A stretch of DNA of 64,000 nucleotides from Flammeovirgaceae bacterium UBA7330 (lineage in GTDB: Bacteria > Bacteroidota > Bacteroidia > Cytophagales > Cyclobacteriaceae). Where the stretch lies: assembly GCA_002471275.1 (NCBI GenBank), contig DKPQ01000005.1, positions 496,001-560,000 on the forward strand, in the 5' to 3' direction. Under the pieces are notes generated by a model. That model did no database searches. It was not told the origin of the DNA and was given only the letters and a program-made list of their open reading frames with translations. Below are positions 34,828 to 42,921 of this stretch, in pieces. A program made the translations under genes and the position numbers. How positions within the stretch are numbered: the first letter of the stretch is position 1; each line of letters begins with the position of its first letter.

Positions 34828-35016
34828 TCACTTCTTCAGATCTTCCAGATCATCCCGGTCTTTGAGTTTCTTATCTTCCACCTCTTTGTTGAGGAATTTA
34901 TTGATCTTTTCGATATCAATATTTGATTTCAACTCGCCAAAGGAATCAATTTCCATTTCAAACCCATCGAGATCTTTGTGAACTCTCGGTTTTTCGTTTT
35001 CTTTTTTCCTTGTCAT
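34828..35016 (-). CDS. Small charged protein of unknown function
   Basis: 62 residues, nearly half charged, beginning MTRKKENEKPRVHKDLDGFEMEID and ending DRDDLEDLKK. It has no membrane segment and is probably a soluble helical protein. The FEMEIDSFGELKSNIDIEKINKFLN core has the regularity of a real protein, and it sits 15 bp downstream of gltX on the same strand. I recognise no family with a known role. Confidence 0.6.
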   Translation of the reverse strand: MTRKKENEKPRVHKDLDGFEMEIDSFGELKSNIDIEKINKFLNKEVEDKKLKDRDDLEDLKK

Positions 35017-35031
35017 AGTGTTATCCTTCTT

Positions 35032-36561
35032 CTATCTATTTAACTGTTCAATAGAAAAAAGGATACGTTCCGAAACAGATTTCCCACCCATGATGGACAA
35101 AATAGACATCAAATCGGGTCCTGACCCCTCTCCGGTAATGCTCAACCTGAGTGTTTGCATAAACTTACCTGGCTTAAACCCTTTTTCTTCCAGCGAAGTA
35201 AAGAACAGCTCTTTGGCTTCATCTGCTGTCAGCTTATCCTTTACCTTGATGGCTTCAGCATATACGCTTAATGCGTTGACGGCTTCTTCATCCCATTTCT
35301 TTTCCACCACTTTTTGGTCATAACTGGTAGGAGGTTGAAACAGAAATAAGCTATTGCTGGCAAATTCAGGGATGAAGGTGACCCGTTCCTTTAGGAGTTC
35401 CACTATTTGCAATGCGGTCGGCGTATCGCAGTTGATGTCATACCTGGTCTTGAGTTCCACCTGGATAAAAGCGCTTAACTCGTCTGGCGACTTTGCTTTG
35501 ATGTATTGCTGGTTGAACCATTTAGCCTTGTCAATGTCAAATTTGGTGCCTGCCTTATTGATTCGCTCCAATGAAAATTGATCAATCAATTCCCTGATTG
35601 AGAAGATCTCCTGCTCGGATCCGGGATTCCACCCCAGTAGGGATAGAAAGTTTATCATGGCCTCCGACAGGTAGCCTTCTTCTTTGAATCCGGCAGATTC
35701 TTCACCTGACTGCGGATCTTTCCAGCTCAACGGGAAAATGGGGAACCCTGCTTTTTCTGCAGCTCGTTTGCTGAGTTTCCCATTGCCATCAGGTTTTAGG
35801 ATCAATGGTAAATGGGCAAATTGGGGCATTGAGGACTCCCATCCCAAATATTTATAGAGCAAGACATGAAGTGGGGCAGATGGAAGCCATTCCTCACCTC
35901 GTATCACATGTGTGATCTTCATCAGGTGGTCGTCCACCACATTGGCCAGGTGATAGGTAGGCATGCCGTCGGATTTCATCAGGATCTTATCATCAATGTT
36001 TGATCCATGTACAAGCACCCAACCACGCACGATGTCATTGATGCGAACCTCTTCCTTGGGTTGGACTTTAAACCGGACCACGTAAGGTTCTCCGGATTCA
36101 ATTCTGGATCTTACCTCATCTGCTGGCAGGGTCAGCGAGTTTTTCATGGTGGTACGGGAAACCGCATCGTACTGGGGGTTGGCAATTCTACCTTCCTTAA
36201 GCCTGTTTCTCATTGCTTCCAGCTCCTCTACCGTATCGAAGGCATAGTATGCATGACCGTCTTCAATCAGCTGGTCTACATACTTCTTGTAAATCTCTTT
36301 CCTTTCAGATTGGCGGTAAGGTGCATAAGGGCCACCCGCTTTTGGACCTTCGTCCGGCTGAATGCCACACCAGGCCAGGGATTCCGTAATGTATTGCTCG
36401 GCTCCCTCCACATACCTGGATTGGTCGGTGTCCTCGATCCTCAGGATAAATGTTCCATTGTTCTTTTTAGCAAAAAGGTAATTGAACAGCGCGGTCCTAA
36501 CACCACCAATGTGAAGCCCTCCTGTCGGGCTGGGAGCAAATCTTACTCTTACGTTCTCCAT
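35032..36561 (-). CDS. gltX: Glutamyl-tRNA synthetase
   Basis: 509 residues, class I. The HIGH motif is in RFAPSPTGGLHIGGVRTALFNYL (residues 7-29) and the KMSKS equivalent is KLSKR near 262. The insert YEAIKVKDKLTADEAKE-like helical anticodon domain forms the C-terminal third. It charges tRNA-Glu. There is no glutaminyl-tRNA synthetase in the window, so its specificity (discriminating or not) cannot be judged. A TAGCTTTG -7 element lies 21 bp upstream of the start. The small charged gene follows. Confidence 0.97.
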   Translation of the reverse strand: MENVRVRFAPSPTGGLHIGGVRTALFNYLFAKKNNGTFILRIEDTDQSRYVEGAEQYITESLAWCGIQPDEGPKAGGPYAPYRQSERKEIYKKYVDQLIEDGHAYYAFDTVEELEAMRNRLKEGRIANPQYDAVSRTTMKNSLTLPADEVRSRIESGEPYVVRFKVQPKEEVRINDIVRGWVLVHGSNIDDKILMKSDGMPTYHLANVVDDHLMKITHVIRGEEWLPSAPLHVLLYKYLGWESSMPQFAHLPLILKPDGNGKLSKRAAEKAGFPIFPLSWKDPQSGEESAGFKEEGYLSEAMINFLSLLGWNPGSEQEIFSIRELIDQFSLERINKAGTKFDIDKAKWFNQQYIKAKSPDELSAFIQVELKTRYDINCDTPTALQIVELLKERVTFIPEFASNSLFLFQPPTSYDQKVVEKKWDEEAVNALSVYAEAIKVKDKLTADEAKELFFTSLEEKGFKPGKFMQTLRLSITGEGSGPDLMSILSIMGGKSVSERILFSIEQLNR

Positions 36562-36581
36562 AGAAAAAATTATTCGGGCTG

Positions 36582-36589
36582 CAAAGCTA
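36582..36589 (-). promoter_or_regulatory. Bacteroidota -7 promoter element of gltX (TAGCTTTG)
   Basis: An exact TAnnTTTG match on the minus strand, 21 bp upstream of the gltX ATG (36561). Confidence 0.6.
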
Positions 36590-36618
36590 TAAAATGAATA
36601 GCCGTTTAGCAGATAATT

Positions 36619-37098
36619 TTACTCATTTAGAATCCGCTCAAGCGTGGATTTGGTTTGATTTTTCCGCTTGAAAAAATTGATAATAAGGGTCATGTAGTAA
36701 AAGGCGCCTGTAGCCAGGGTGATCACAATCGCCCTGATGTACCTGGGATCTTGTTTTTCCAGGTATATCAGTAAAAAGCTGATGCAAATAGCAGCCATAA
36801 TGCCCCCGATCACACCAAGCATCACTTTGGTGGCAGGAAAAAGTTGATATTTCAGGAAGACGATAGACCCTTTCGATGTCGGTACGATTTTCCCGATCGT
36901 CAGTGGTAGGGCATTCTGAGGAAAGTTGACTTTGAGTGAGATCCTGAAGCTATCTTTCTCAATGTTTCCATTGAATATATGCCTTACAGGCACATTGACA
37001 TCTGTAACAAGCTGCGTAAATTTTGAAAGCTGAGTAACGATCTCTGCCTGTGATCGGGCAGAAACTATGGTCTCTTCTTCAAAGGGTTTGAATTTCAT
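36619..37098 (-). CDS. Two-helix membrane protein of unknown function
   Basis: 159 residues. The first 90 form a soluble alpha-beta part that may contact a ligand or partner (ARSQAEIVTQLSKFTQLVTDVN, then SLKVNFPQNALPLTIGKIV). Two membrane helices follow (about 95-113 and 122-140), then a basic tail. Its start overlaps the stop of ridA by 4 bp, so it is translated with ridA. No known domain is recognised and no function can be given. Confidence 0.65.
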   Translation of the reverse strand: MKFKPFEEETIVSARSQAEIVTQLSKFTQLVTDVNVPVRHIFNGNIEKDSFRISLKVNFPQNALPLTIGKIVPTSKGSIVFLKYQLFPATKVMLGVIGGIMAAICISFLLIYLEKQDPRYIRAIVITLATGAFYYMTLIINFFKRKNQTKSTLERILNE

Positions 37099-37472
37099 TC
37101 AGTAGCGATGCAGCTAATTTCAATGTTTACGTCTTTGGGCAGTCGGCTAACTTCTACCGTTTCTCTTGCAGGAGGTTGTTCATCAAAATAGGTCCCGTAG
37201 ACTTCATTAATCCTGCCAAAATTGCCCAGGTCTTTAACAAAAATACTGGTTTTCACAATACTGGAGTAGGTGAGTCCGGCAGCAGAAAGGATAAATCCAA
37301 TGTTCTTCATGACCTGATGAGTTTCATCCTCAATAGACCCCGAAACCAGATCACCAGTGGTTTGATCGATCGGGATCTGACCCGAAATATATACCATTCC
37401 ATTTACGGCAACTGCCTGGCTATACGGACCAATAGGAACTGGTGCTTTATCGGAGAAGATTATTTTTTTCAT
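37095..37472 (-). CDS. ridA: RidA family enamine/imine deaminase
   Basis: 125 residues. The family signature is complete: GPYSQAV near residue 17, VYISGQIP, and the active-site strand PPARETVEVSRLPKDVNIEISCIA with the catalytic Arg. RidA hydrolyses reactive 2-aminoacrylate and similar enamines made by PLP enzymes. It is first in a two-gene operon with a membrane protein of unknown function. The length is usual for the family. Confidence 0.93.
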   Translation of the reverse strand: MKKIIFSDKAPVPIGPYSQAVAVNGMVYISGQIPIDQTTGDLVSGSIEDETHQVMKNIGFILSAAGLTYSSIVKTSIFVKDLGNFGRINEVYGTYFDEQPPARETVEVSRLPKDVNIEISCIATE

Positions 37473-37593
37473 CGATTAAAAAAATTGCCGTGACAGATAT
37501 TTATTCAAATGCAATTAAGGAAAAAGGTCGAAGAATGGCAACATTTGAAATCTGAACCGGATATAGTTTTCTGTATTTTTCCATGAGATGAAT

Positions 37594-37601
37594 TACTTTT
37601 G
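37594..37601 (+). promoter_or_regulatory. Bacteroidota -7 promoter element (TACTTTTG)
   Basis: An exact TAnnTTTG match 83 bp upstream of the esterase gene at 37685, suggesting a leader of about 75 bases for the esterase-fucosidase operon. Confidence 0.5.
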
Positions 37602-37684
37602 TCAGACTCACCCCGAGTTAATGTAAATGAAGGAGCTCTGCTCGCTTTTGTTTTACAGGTAATACATCCAAACTTCCATAACAC

Positions 37685-40141
37685 ATGAGAAAAATTGTTT
37701 TTGTTTTAATCGTATTTGTCCTTCCATTCGCACTGTGTGCGCAAACAGTTTATAAATTTAACTCTGGTCTGATAGCTGATTCCGTACATCACTATGGTCG
37801 GGAAGCTGCGGTCTATGACCAAATTGCCTATCAGCTAAGCAGAGGCATTCTTAAAAGACCACAGGTAGGCGAAACATTATATATGGATGATGAAGGAGAT
37901 ATGATCCAGTGGCAGACCATAGAAGCGGATTCTGCGGGTAGGTTCAGGGACAGGTCTCTGGGGGACGGATATTTGTATCTGGAATATACTTCAGACCGCG
38001 AGCAGATGGCTGTACTCAATATTTCTCGGAATAGCATGTTTTATGTTAATGATGTACCCCGAGGAAGTGATCTTTATGGTGACGGTTGGATGTACATGCC
38101 TGTTCAGTTAAAACAGGGAGTCAATGAGATATTGATCCGGGGTTCCCGGTTTTCTAGGTGGCAGGGCATAGAAGCAAAAATGATATTTCCTGAAAAACCT
38201 GTCTACTTGATTGATGAGGATTTAACAGTACCTCACGTGGTTCATGATGAGACTTCCGGGTTACTGTGGGGAGCCATTGTTGTCAGCAATGGGACGAATA
38301 AGCCTTTAGAGGGCTTATCGATTACTGCCACTTTAGAAGGAAAAAAGACAGTAACATCATTGCCTGCAGTTCCTCCAATGACGATCCGAAAAGTAGGCTT
38401 TCAGTTTGATCCGGCCAATGTACGAGAAGCAAAGGATTATGAGGCCAGGATAGTATTGCAGCAAAAGAAAAACACACTGGATGAAACTACGATAAACATT
38501 TCATCTGTTGCTCCCTCATCGCATCAGAGTCATACTTTTATCAGTTCGATAGACGGTAGTGTTCAATACTACGGAGTGGCTCCACAAAAAGAAAATGTTG
38601 GTGACGGACAGGCACTCTTTTTATCTGTACATGGCGCTGGCGTAGAAGCCATTGGACAGGCCCGGGCATACAAGCCAAAAGACTGGGGTACTCTCGTAGC
38701 GCCTACCAACAGAAGACCCAGGGGATTTAACTGGGAAGACTGGGGCATGAAAGATGCTCTGGAAGTATTGGAAATTGCCAGGAAAAAATATTCTCCCGAC
38801 CCTAATAAGATTTATCTCACCGGTCACTCCATGGGAGGTCATGGCACCTGGATCTTAGGAGCTACTTATCCTGACAAATGGGCTGCGATAGCACCTTGTG
38901 CGGGTTATCCGATGCTGGCTGAATATGGTTCTTCTGATGGCACAATTCCTACTAAAGGAGAAAGCGACGTTGAGCGGCTTTTATTACGGGCCAGTAACCC
39001 AAGTAATGTGATGGCCCTGGCAGACAACTATAAGTCACACGGAGTATATATCTTCCATGGTGATGCCGACAGGGTGGTACCGGTTACATATGCACGTCAG
39101 ATGCGTGAAGTACTTAGCAAATTCCATCCTGACTTTAGCTATTACGAGTATCCGGGGGGGAGTCACTGGTTTGGCAATGAAAGTGTAGACTGGCCTCCAT
39201 TATTTGAATATTTCAAATGGCATAAAAACCACGCAAATCATGAAATGGATGTCCTTGATTTCAAGACAGCCAATCCGGGTGTGTCAGCAAGCCATCGTTG
39301 GATCTCCGTCCTACAACAGGAGGAACCCCTGAAGTTTAGCCGGGTACAGCTGGAACGAAACAAAGAGCAAAACACCATTGGCGGAACCACTGAAAATGTA
39401 TATGCACTTAAGGTTGAGATATCGGAACTGAATCGATCGGAAAGGATCCAAATCAATTTGGATGGAGATAGTATAAATATAGACGCTAAGGATGACCAGA
39501 TTATTTATTTGTATAAGAATGGGCATTGGGCTGTCGGCTCCGAATTGGACAAAAAGCAAAAGGGCCCACACAGGGGAGGCACATTTAAGGATGGCTTCAA
39601 TCACCAAATGGTCTATGTATATGCCACAAAGGGAAATGCGGCAGAAAACCAATGGGCATACAATAAAGCTCGATTTGATGCCGAAGTATGGTATTACCGG
39701 GGCAATGGTTCCATAGATATTATCGCCGATAAGGATTTTGATCCTAAGAAATATGCAGACCGTGGAGTCATCCTTTATGGGAATGCCTCCAACAATGCCG
39801 CATGGGACAAACTATTAAAAGATTGCCCGATCCAGGTGAAGGACGGTGAGGTAGCTTTGGGTGCAAAGACTTTCAAAGGAGAAGACCTGGGAGCTTATTT
39901 TGTGTGGCCACGGCCTGATAGCGAAATAGCTTCTGTTTCTGTGATCAGCGGTACCGGGCTTACAGGGATGAAAAGTACGGAAGCCAATCAATATTTTGCC
40001 GGAGGAAGTGGGTTCCCGGATTACATGATTTTCAGTTCGGACATGCTCAAAGAAGGTGTGAAAGGTATCAAAGCAACTGGCTTCTTTGGTAATAACTGGA
40101 CATTAGAAAATGGTGACAAGCAAATTCAAACTGACTTATAA
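37685..40141 (+). CDS. Exported alpha/beta hydrolase (prolyl-oligopeptidase/esterase-like)
   Basis: 818 residues with a signal peptide (MRKIVFVLIVFVLPFALCAQ). The N-terminal 300 residues are beta-rich and include an accessory carbohydrate-binding-like region. The alpha/beta hydrolase domain carries the nucleophile elbow GHSMGGHGTW (Ser382), the acid in GDADRVVP (Asp460 or Asp462) and the base in GSHWFG (His494). A C-terminal domain of about 300 residues of unknown type follows (ILYGNASNNAAWDKLL). It could be a sugar-ester esterase or a peptidase; the tie to two fucosidase genes 10 bp downstream favours glycan de-esterification. It heads the operon. Confidence 0.8.
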   Translation: MRKIVFVLIVFVLPFALCAQTVYKFNSGLIADSVHHYGREAAVYDQIAYQLSRGILKRPQVGETLYMDDEGDMIQWQTIEADSAGRFRDRSLGDGYLYLEYTSDREQMAVLNISRNSMFYVNDVPRGSDLYGDGWMYMPVQLKQGVNEILIRGSRFSRWQGIEAKMIFPEKPVYLIDEDLTVPHVVHDETSGLLWGAIVVSNGTNKPLEGLSITATLEGKKTVTSLPAVPPMTIRKVGFQFDPANVREAKDYEARIVLQQKKNTLDETTINISSVAPSSHQSHTFISSIDGSVQYYGVAPQKENVGDGQALFLSVHGAGVEAIGQARAYKPKDWGTLVAPTNRRPRGFNWEDWGMKDALEVLEIARKKYSPDPNKIYLTGHSMGGHGTWILGATYPDKWAAIAPCAGYPMLAEYGSSDGTIPTKGESDVERLLLRASNPSNVMALADNYKSHGVYIFHGDADRVVPVTYARQMREVLSKFHPDFSYYEYPGGSHWFGNESVDWPPLFEYFKWHKNHANHEMDVLDFKTANPGVSASHRWISVLQQEEPLKFSRVQLERNKEQNTIGGTTENVYALKVEISELNRSERIQINLDGDSINIDAKDDQIIYLYKNGHWAVGSELDKKQKGPHRGGTFKDGFNHQMVYVYATKGNAAENQWAYNKARFDAEVWYYRGNGSIDIIADKDFDPKKYADRGVILYGNASNNAAWDKLLKDCPIQVKDGEVALGAKTFKGEDLGAYFVWPRPDSEIASVSVISGTGLTGMKSTEANQYFAGGSGFPDYMIFSSDMLKEGVKGIKATGFFGNNWTLENGDKQIQTDL

Positions 40142-40151
40142 TTTTATTCAA

Positions 40152-41579
40152 ATGATAATAAAAAGATTCATAGCAGCTGTATTGATTTTAGGTTCCTTGC
40201 ATGTTGGAGCACAGCATGTAGCGAGAGAGCAGGCCTATCAATGGCCAGAAGATGCTGAAGTAAAAGAAAAATTAGAAAACTGGCGAGACCTCAAGTTCGG
40301 TATGATCATCCATTGGGGAATATATGCTGTACCAGGCATTATTGAATCTTGGGCACTGTGTTCGGAAGACTGGATTGAGAGAGACAGTACAGTCTCCTAC
40401 AATGACTTCAAGGAGTGGTACTGGGGATTGAAAGAGGAATTTAATCCTGTGGACTTTGATCCTGATCAGTGGGCTACTGTTGCGGATGAGGCTGGCATGG
40501 GTTATGTGGTGTTTACCACCAAGCATCATGATGGTTTCAATATGTTTGATACCAGGCAAACAGATTTTAAGATCACTGATGGGCCATTTGCCGATCATCC
40601 CAAGTCCAATGTAGCTAAACATGTCTTTGATTCCTTCCGCAAGAAAGATTTCATGATCGGTGCGTATTTCTCAAAGCCTGACTGGCACACGGAATATTAC
40701 TGGTGGCCAAAATATGCTACGGCCAATAGAAACAATAACTATGATATCAGAAAGTATCCATGGAGATGGAACCAATACAAGCAGTTTACACACAACCAGA
40801 TTGAGGAGCTTGTAAGCGAATATGGTCCATTGGATATTCTCTGGCTGGACGGTGGCTGGGTGCGTCCCTTGGAAACGGTGAACGAGGAAGTGCTTGCATG
40901 GGGAGCGCCTATCCCTGAATGGAGCCAGGACATAGAGATGGACAAAATAGCTTTGATGGCTCGTGAGTATCAACCCGGGTTGTTGATGGTGGACAGAACA
41001 GTCCATGGACCGTATGAAAACTACCGCACTCCAGAACAAAGGATCCCTGACACCCAGTTAGATTACCCTTGGGAGAGTTGTATCACTCTGGGCAATGCCT
41101 GGAGCTATGTGCCGAACGACAGGTTTAAATCGGCGCGTTGGGTTATTCACACCCTGATAGAGATCACTGCCAAAAACGGAAGCCTGCTTCTGGGGGTTGG
41201 CCCCAATGCCCAGGGCTTATTTTATGAGGCGCAGATCAAGCCTCTGAAAGAGATTGGACAATGGCTGGAAGTAAATGGAGAGGTTATTTATGGTACCCGA
41301 ACCATGAAGCATTACCATGAAAACAACATATGGTTTACTCAGAAGAAAGATGGTAGCGCTTTTTATGCCATCCGGAGATTAAATGAAGGAGAAACAATTC
41401 CGTCTGTGATCGAATGGTCTGTAAACATTCCTGAAAAAGGCTCTAAAATCATGTTGGCTGATGGGTCTGCAAAGTTGAAGTGGACTATAAAAGGGGATAA
41501 AGTGCAGGTACAAATCCCATCCTCAATAAGAAAGAAATTACAAAATGCTCCTGCCATCGCGATGGTCGTGAGTCAATAA
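40152..41579 (+). CDS. Alpha-L-fucosidase, GH29 family (first copy)
   Basis: 475 residues from the ATG at 40152, where the signal peptide MIIKRFIAAVLILGSLHVGAQ begins; the frame is open further upstream. The GH29 pattern is visible: LKFGMIIHWGIYAVPG (near 47), VVFTTKHHDGFNMF (near 120) and LDILWLDGGW with the predicted nucleophile Asp233. The enzyme removes alpha-linked L-fucose with retention of configuration; it is exported. The acid/base residue cannot be assigned without a structure. It starts 10 bp after the esterase gene and ends 10 bp before the second copy. Confidence 0.92.
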   Translation: MIIKRFIAAVLILGSLHVGAQHVAREQAYQWPEDAEVKEKLENWRDLKFGMIIHWGIYAVPGIIESWALCSEDWIERDSTVSYNDFKEWYWGLKEEFNPVDFDPDQWATVADEAGMGYVVFTTKHHDGFNMFDTRQTDFKITDGPFADHPKSNVAKHVFDSFRKKDFMIGAYFSKPDWHTEYYWWPKYATANRNNNYDIRKYPWRWNQYKQFTHNQIEELVSEYGPLDILWLDGGWVRPLETVNEEVLAWGAPIPEWSQDIEMDKIALMAREYQPGLLMVDRTVHGPYENYRTPEQRIPDTQLDYPWESCITLGNAWSYVPNDRFKSARWVIHTLIEITAKNGSLLLGVGPNAQGLFYEAQIKPLKEIGQWLEVNGEVIYGTRTMKHYHENNIWFTQKKDGSAFYAIRRLNEGETIPSVIEWSVNIPEKGSKIMLADGSAKLKWTIKGDKVQVQIPSSIRKKLQNAPAIAMVVSQ

Positions 41580-41589
41580 ATCTGAAAAT

Positions 41590-42903
41590 ATGAAGCGGAT
41601 AATCTTTCTTATGCTGCTACCTATTTTTGCTAGTGGTCAGCAGAAAATCACACCAGAGTCCATTGAGCGAAAAATGCAGTGGTTTGCAGACGCCAAGCTT
41701 GGGATTTTCATACACTGGGGCATTTATGCAGTGAATGGTGTGAGTGAATCCTGGTCGTTTCATAACGAACAGATCTCTCATGAGGATTACATGAAGCAGG
41801 TCGAAGGCTTCAAAGCTAAAAATTACGACCCTGAAGCCTGGGCTGAATTAATCAAAGAATCCGGAGCCCGGTATTCAGTCATCACTACCAAGCACCATGA
41901 TGGGGTGGCTCTATGGAAATCAGGGCCAGTCAATGTGGTGAAGGATACGCCAGCCGGACGAGATTTACTTACTCCGTTTTATGATGCGCTTCGCGCACGT
42001 GATATTAAGACTGGAGCCTATTTTTCACTGATTGACTGGTCGCATAAAAACTACCCGGGATTTCTTAAAGACAGCTCTCGGTATAAGGTTGCGGATGAAC
42101 CCAAACGGTGGGAAAAGTTTCAAAAGTTCAACCTGGGTCAGATCAAAGAAATATCAGCCAAATTCAAACCTGACCTTTGGTGGTTCGACGGTGATTGGGA
42201 GCACAGTGCCGAGGAGTGGAAGTCTACCGAAATACGTGATATAATTCTTTCAGGAAAACCAAATGCCATCATCAATGGAAGGTTACAGGGCTATGGGGAT
42301 TATGAAACACCTGAGCAAAACTTTCCTGTCTCCAGACCTGCTTATCCATGGTGGGAATTATGTATGACCACCAATGATAACTGGGGTTATCGGCACACAG
42401 ATACTAACTGGAAAACACCCTATGAGATTATCACGATTTTCGTGGATGCCGTAAGCTACGGTGGAAATTTGCTGTTGGATATTGGTCCTAAAGAAGATGG
42501 TACCATCCCGGAAGAACAGGTTCATATTCTAAAAGAGCTGGGCGCCTGGAACAAGAAACATGGTGAAGCCATTTTTGGTACTATTCCCGGTTTGCCTCAA
42601 GGTCACTTTTATGGACCGTCCACTCTGTCGAAAGACTCAACTTCGCTCTATCTTTTCTTGCCAGGGAAAACTTCGGGTAATGTGATGTTGAAAGGCTTGA
42701 AAAATAAGATCAATAAAATTACTGTAGTAGGTGAAGGGTCTTCTTTGGATCATAAAGTCGTTGGTAAAATCTCATGGAGCCCGGTACCGGGATTGGTATA
42801 CATCACTGTGCCAGAGGAAGTACAGGATCGATATGTGACCGTGTTGGAGCTGGAGTTGGAAGATGAATTATCTCTTTACAGGGGTAAGGGTGGGCTGCAG
42901 TAG
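41590..42903 (+). CDS. Alpha-L-fucosidase, GH29 family (second copy)
   Basis: 437 residues with a short signal peptide (MKRIIFLMLLPIFASGQ). The GH29 motifs are AKLGIFIHWGIYAVNG, SVITTKHHDGVALW and PDLWWFDGDW with the predicted nucleophile Asp200. It clearly differs from the first copy in length and sequence, so this is an old divergence rather than a recent duplication, and linkage preferences probably differ. It ends the three-gene operon; the next gene, glmS, is on the other strand. Confidence 0.92.
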   Translation: MKRIIFLMLLPIFASGQQKITPESIERKMQWFADAKLGIFIHWGIYAVNGVSESWSFHNEQISHEDYMKQVEGFKAKNYDPEAWAELIKESGARYSVITTKHHDGVALWKSGPVNVVKDTPAGRDLLTPFYDALRARDIKTGAYFSLIDWSHKNYPGFLKDSSRYKVADEPKRWEKFQKFNLGQIKEISAKFKPDLWWFDGDWEHSAEEWKSTEIRDIILSGKPNAIINGRLQGYGDYETPEQNFPVSRPAYPWWELCMTTNDNWGYRHTDTNWKTPYEIITIFVDAVSYGGNLLLDIGPKEDGTIPEEQVHILKELGAWNKKHGEAIFGTIPGLPQGHFYGPSTLSKDSTSLYLFLPGKTSGNVMLKGLKNKINKITVVGEGSSLDHKVVGKISWSPVPGLVYITVPEEVQDRYVTVLELELEDELSLYRGKGGLQ

Positions 42904-42921
42904 CTAATCACCCTTACATTT

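Noticed and set aside
36007..36597. Plus-strand frame of 196 codons opposite gltX
   Set aside because: Antisense to a clear synthetase gene and lacks any domain or promoter.
42904..42921. Terminator between the fucosidase and glmS genes
   Set aside because: The 18 bases hold no inverted repeat; convergent transcription may end by Rho or inside the opposite gene.
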